Origin: Lachnospiraceae bacterium
Lineage (GTDB): Bacteria; Bacillota_A; Clostridia; Lachnospirales; Lachnospiraceae
NCBI GenBank assembly: GCA_017553665.1
Contig: JAFZKM010000244.1
Coordinates: 1-7,700 of the forward strand
Length of the DNA stretch: 7,700 nt
Reading direction: 5' to 3'
Part shown: positions 5,525 through 7,700 of the stretch, in pieces
How positions within the stretch are numbered: the stretch's first letter is position 1
Layout of the letters: each line of letters begins with the position of its first letter
The notes under the pieces: model-generated
The model's input: only the letters and a program-made list of their open reading frames with translations
What the model was told of the DNA's origin: nothing
Databases searched by the model: none
Translations under genes and position numbers: made by a program

Positions 5525-6514
5525 ATGAGTCTTAAGAATTATCAGTATGATGTCATTATCCACCAGTTAGATATGCGCAGGCTCAACGCCAAATATATGC
5601 TGGACAAAAGAACAGAGGAGATTTATAATAAGTGCCCGGAGATTTTGGATATTGACAATCAGATCGCGATCCAGTCCGCCGAGCGCGCGAGACGCGCTAT
5701 TCTGGGCGATGATACGGCCCTTCAGGGACTGGCCGAATCAAACCGCGCACTGGCGCGCGAGAAGGAATCCATTCTCGTTAAGAACGGCTATCCCGCGGAT
5801 TACCTGAGCCCCAGATATGAGTGCTCGCTCTGCAAGGATACCGGTTATGTGAACGGTCAGCGCTGCAGCTGCTTCAACAAGGCTGTCGCGAACCTCATTT
5901 ACAGCGAGTCGAATGTCCGTGAGATCATCCGCGAAGAGAATTTCGATAATTTCAATTATGAGCTCTATTCAGACACACCCGACCAGTACGATATCGTCAC
6001 CGGCACGATGCGCAGTCCGCGCGAGCTCATACGCGACGTCGTGGCTCTGGCTCACGACTTCATCGACGGTTTTGATACCGAGTATCATAACCTCCTTATC
6101 TACGGAAACACCGGAGTCGGAAAGACTTTCTTAAGCAACTGCATCGCGAAGGAGCTTCTCGACCGCTCGCATTCCGTACTCTATTACACAGCTTTCAGAT
6201 TCTTCAAATACATGGAAAATTGCAAATTCAGTTACGATGCCGCCGAAGACAGCGGAACCCTCTCGGAAGACTATCTTGTCGACTGCGACCTGCTGATCCT
6301 CGATGATATCGGAACAGAACTTTCGAATTCATTTACGAATTCCGCGCTCTATACGGTCATCAATGAGCGCCATCTGAAGCGCCGTCCCACGATCATCTCG
6401 ACGAACCTTTCTCTCGCCGAGCTCGAGAAGCGCTACAGCGAACGGATCTTTTCCCGCCTCAGCAAGGATTATTCCCTGCTGAAGATAGTCGGGAGCGATA
6501 TCAGAAGAAAATAA
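5525..6514 (+). CDS. dnaC: AAA+ replicative helicase loader, DnaC/DnaI type
   Basis: This protein should load the hexameric replicative helicase onto DNA with ATP, working with the DnaD-like partner encoded upstream. The 329-aa sequence has a helical N-terminal region (about 1-95) and a putative zinc cluster Cys100, Cys103, Cys114, Cys116 (CxxC-x10-CxC). A C-terminal AAA+ ATPase (about 165-325) contains Walker A GNTGVGKT (194-201), Walker B LLILDDIG (256-263, Asp260/Asp261), sensor 1 STN (292-294) and a conserved YSERIFSRL segment (304-312) with likely arginine-finger residues. The Cys cluster resembles the N-terminal zinc domain of B. subtilis DnaI, so dnaI would be an equally fair name. The start is ATG 5525; its Shine-Dalgarno is weak. 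A TTATCCACC (5556-5564) near the start resembles a DnaA box but is inside coding sequence. The gene lies 56 bp after the dnaD-like gene and 17 bp before prs. Confidence 0.93.
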   Translation: MSLKNYQYDVIIHQLDMRRLNAKYMLDKRTEEIYNKCPEILDIDNQIAIQSAERARRAILGDDTALQGLAESNRALAREKESILVKNGYPADYLSPRYECSLCKDTGYVNGQRCSCFNKAVANLIYSESNVREIIREENFDNFNYELYSDTPDQYDIVTGTMRSPRELIRDVVALAHDFIDGFDTEYHNLLIYGNTGVGKTFLSNCIAKELLDRSHSVLYYTAFRFFKYMENCKFSYDAAEDSGTLSEDYLVDCDLLILDDIGTELSNSFTNSALYTVINERHLKRRPTIISTNLSLAELEKRYSERIFSRLSKDYSLLKIVGSDIRRK

Positions 6515-6531
6515 AATATTCGGAGGTTTCA

Positions 6532-7700
6532 ATGGGTCAGCAGGATGTCATTTACGATACTATCCCCGTAGGCAGTCTCGGGTTGATAGCGCTCAAGAGC
6601 AGTGAGGAGCTTGGCAATAAGGTAAACAACTACCTTGTAAGCTGGAGAAACAACCGCGATCACGAGCACGCTTCGACGATCGCGTTCGCAGGTTACATCA
6701 AGGACAGCTACCTCATCGACACTAAGTGCCCCCGTTTCGGCACCGGCGAAGCAAAGGGCGTTATCAACGAATCCGTAAGAGGCGTAGACCTTTACATTCT
6801 GGTTGACGTTACCAACTGGAGCCTTACCTATACGGTCAGCGGACATGAGAACCACATGTCCCCCGACGATCATTTCCAGGACTTGAAGCGTATCATTGCC
6901 GCGGTAGGCGGTAAGGCACGCAAGATCACGGTCATCATGCCGTTCCTTTACGAGAGCAGACAGCATAAGCGCTCGGCGCGTGAGTCTCTCGACTGCGCGC
7001 TCGCCCTTCAGGAGCTCTACAGCATGGGCGTTGAGAGCATCGTAACCTTCGACGCGCACGACCCCCGCGTACAGAACGCGGTTCCGCTCAAGACTTTCGA
7101 GACCATTAAACCCACTTACCAGTTCATCAAGGCATTGCTCCGCAATGTTCCCGATATCCAGTTCAAGCCCGATAAGGTTGTCATCATAAGCCCGGACGAA
7201 GGCGCGATGGAGCGCGCGGTATACTTCGCGAACGTGCTCGGCGTGGACATGGGCCTCTTCTACAAGAGACGCGACTACACCAAGATCGTTAACGGCCGCA
7301 ACCCGATCGTAGCCCATGAGTATCTGGGCAGCCCGCTTGACGGACGCGACGCGATCATCATCGATGACATGATCTCCTCCGGAGACAGCATGCTCGACGT
7401 CGCGAGACAGCTTAAGTCCAGAGGCGCAGGCAGGATCTTCGTCTGCGCGACCTTCGGTCTGTTCACCGACGGACTTGCCCGCTTCGATGAAGCTTATGAA
7501 TCCGGCCTGATCTACCGCGTGGTTACGACGAACTCGATCTACCAGACACCCGAGCTTCTCTCGAGAGAGTATTACCTCTCCGCGGACATGAGCAAGTACA
7601 TCGCATTGCTCATCGATACCCTGAACCACGACCAGAGCATCAGCGAGTTCCTCGATCCTACGGACCGCATCAGAAGGATACTCAAGCAGTACAACCAGAT
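6532..7700 (+). CDS. prs: Ribose-phosphate pyrophosphokinase (PRPP synthetase), 3' end outside window
   Basis: Prs makes PRPP from ribose-5-phosphate and ATP, the precursor of purines, pyrimidines, NAD, histidine and tryptophan. The open frame continues to the window edge (389 codons plus 2 nt) and is probably almost complete. Supporting motifs are MPFLYESRQHKR (136-147, nucleotide-binding region), FDAHDPRVQNAVP (173-185, the counterpart of the classical signature), KRRDY (245-249, the catalytic flexible loop region) and the PRPP-binding loop IIIDDMISSGDS (275-286). The protein is longer than classical Prs (about 310-320 aa) and has an extended N-terminus (about 1-60) containing TIPVGSLGLIAL. 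This fits a divergent Prs form that I associate with Clostridia. The start is ATG 6532 with Shine-Dalgarno GGAGG at 6522-6526 (5-nt spacing), only 17 bp after the loader stop. It is therefore very likely read from the same transcript. Confidence 0.93.
   Translation, partial: MGQQDVIYDTIPVGSLGLIALKSSEELGNKVNNYLVSWRNNRDHEHASTIAFAGYIKDSYLIDTKCPRFGTGEAKGVINESVRGVDLYILVDVTNWSLTYTVSGHENHMSPDDHFQDLKRIIAAVGGKARKITVIMPFLYESRQHKRSARESLDCALALQELYSMGVESIVTFDAHDPRVQNAVPLKTFETIKPTYQFIKALLRNVPDIQFKPDKVVIISPDEGAMERAVYFANVLGVDMGLFYKRRDYTKIVNGRNPIVAHEYLGSPLDGRDAIIIDDMISSGDSMLDVARQLKSRGAGRIFVCATFGLFTDGLARFDEAYESGLIYRVVTTNSIYQTPELLSREYYLSADMSKYIALLIDTLNHDQSISEFLDPTDRIRRILKQYNQ

Noticed and set aside
5556..5564. 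TTATCCACC, a DnaA-box-like 9-mer at the start of the helicase loader gene
   Set aside because: It has one mismatch and encodes ordinary residues of the protein (Ile-Ile-His). It is isolated from the main cluster, so chance is a sufficient explanation.
6529..7629. Long minus-strand open frame (about 365 codons) opposite prs
   Set aside because: It lies antisense to prs and mirrors its codon bias. The translation shows no domain I recognise.
1..7700. Search for a defence system, mobile element, CRISPR array, riboswitch or tRNA
   Set aside because: Every substantial gene belongs to a core housekeeping family. I saw no repeat array, terminal inverted repeats, integrase or transposase motif, or known riboswitch core.

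Overview
This 7.7 kb window looks like ordinary chromosomal DNA from a Gram-positive anaerobe of the class Clostridia, most likely a Lachnospiraceae relative. That is an inference from remembered family resemblance: a GlgC/GlgD pair, a Clostridia-type DnaD-like protein followed by a DnaC/DnaI-type helicase loader with a Cys zinc cluster, and a long (about 390 aa) divergent PRPP synthetase. Base composition appears moderately GC-rich for the class. No mobile element, CRISPR array, tRNA or rRNA was seen.

The layout is two divergent gene blocks separated by a regulatory region of about 500 bp. The left block is on the minus strand. In transcription order it is glgC (ADP-glucose pyrophosphorylase, catalytic), glgD (its paralogous subunit, overlapping glgC by 4 nt), a 134-bp gap with a strong hairpin, a membrane-anchored polysaccharide deacetylase, and pth (peptidyl-tRNA hydrolase, cut by the left window edge). 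The right block is on the plus strand: a DnaD/DnaB-domain primosomal protein, a DnaC/DnaI-type AAA+ helicase loader, and prs (ribose-phosphate pyrophosphokinase, missing only its last residues or stop at the right edge). The spacings (56 and 17 bp) and the single clear promoter suggest one operon.

The central intergenic region is the most informative part. It holds two divergent sigma-A-type promoters that share the same extended -10 (TGCTATAAT), one before each block. Between them is a cluster of DnaA-box-like 9-mers: one exact TTATCCACA and three one-mismatch copies in the same orientation, plus one inverted variant. Near the glgC promoter there are also a 16-bp palindrome and an inverted repeat in the glgC leader. 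The DnaA boxes directly precede genes that load the replicative helicase. This suggests either DnaA control of the loader operon or an origin-related element, and gene orientation (everything points away from the gap) fits an origin-proximal position. I see no dnaA, dnaN or rpmH here, so an oriC assignment is not proven.

Functionally, the left block makes ADP-glucose for glycogen and carries envelope and translation housekeeping genes. The right block links replicative helicase loading to PRPP synthesis, the precursor for nucleotides. I found no convincing previously undescribed multi-gene system. The points worth a second look are regulatory architecture and a few family-level deviations.
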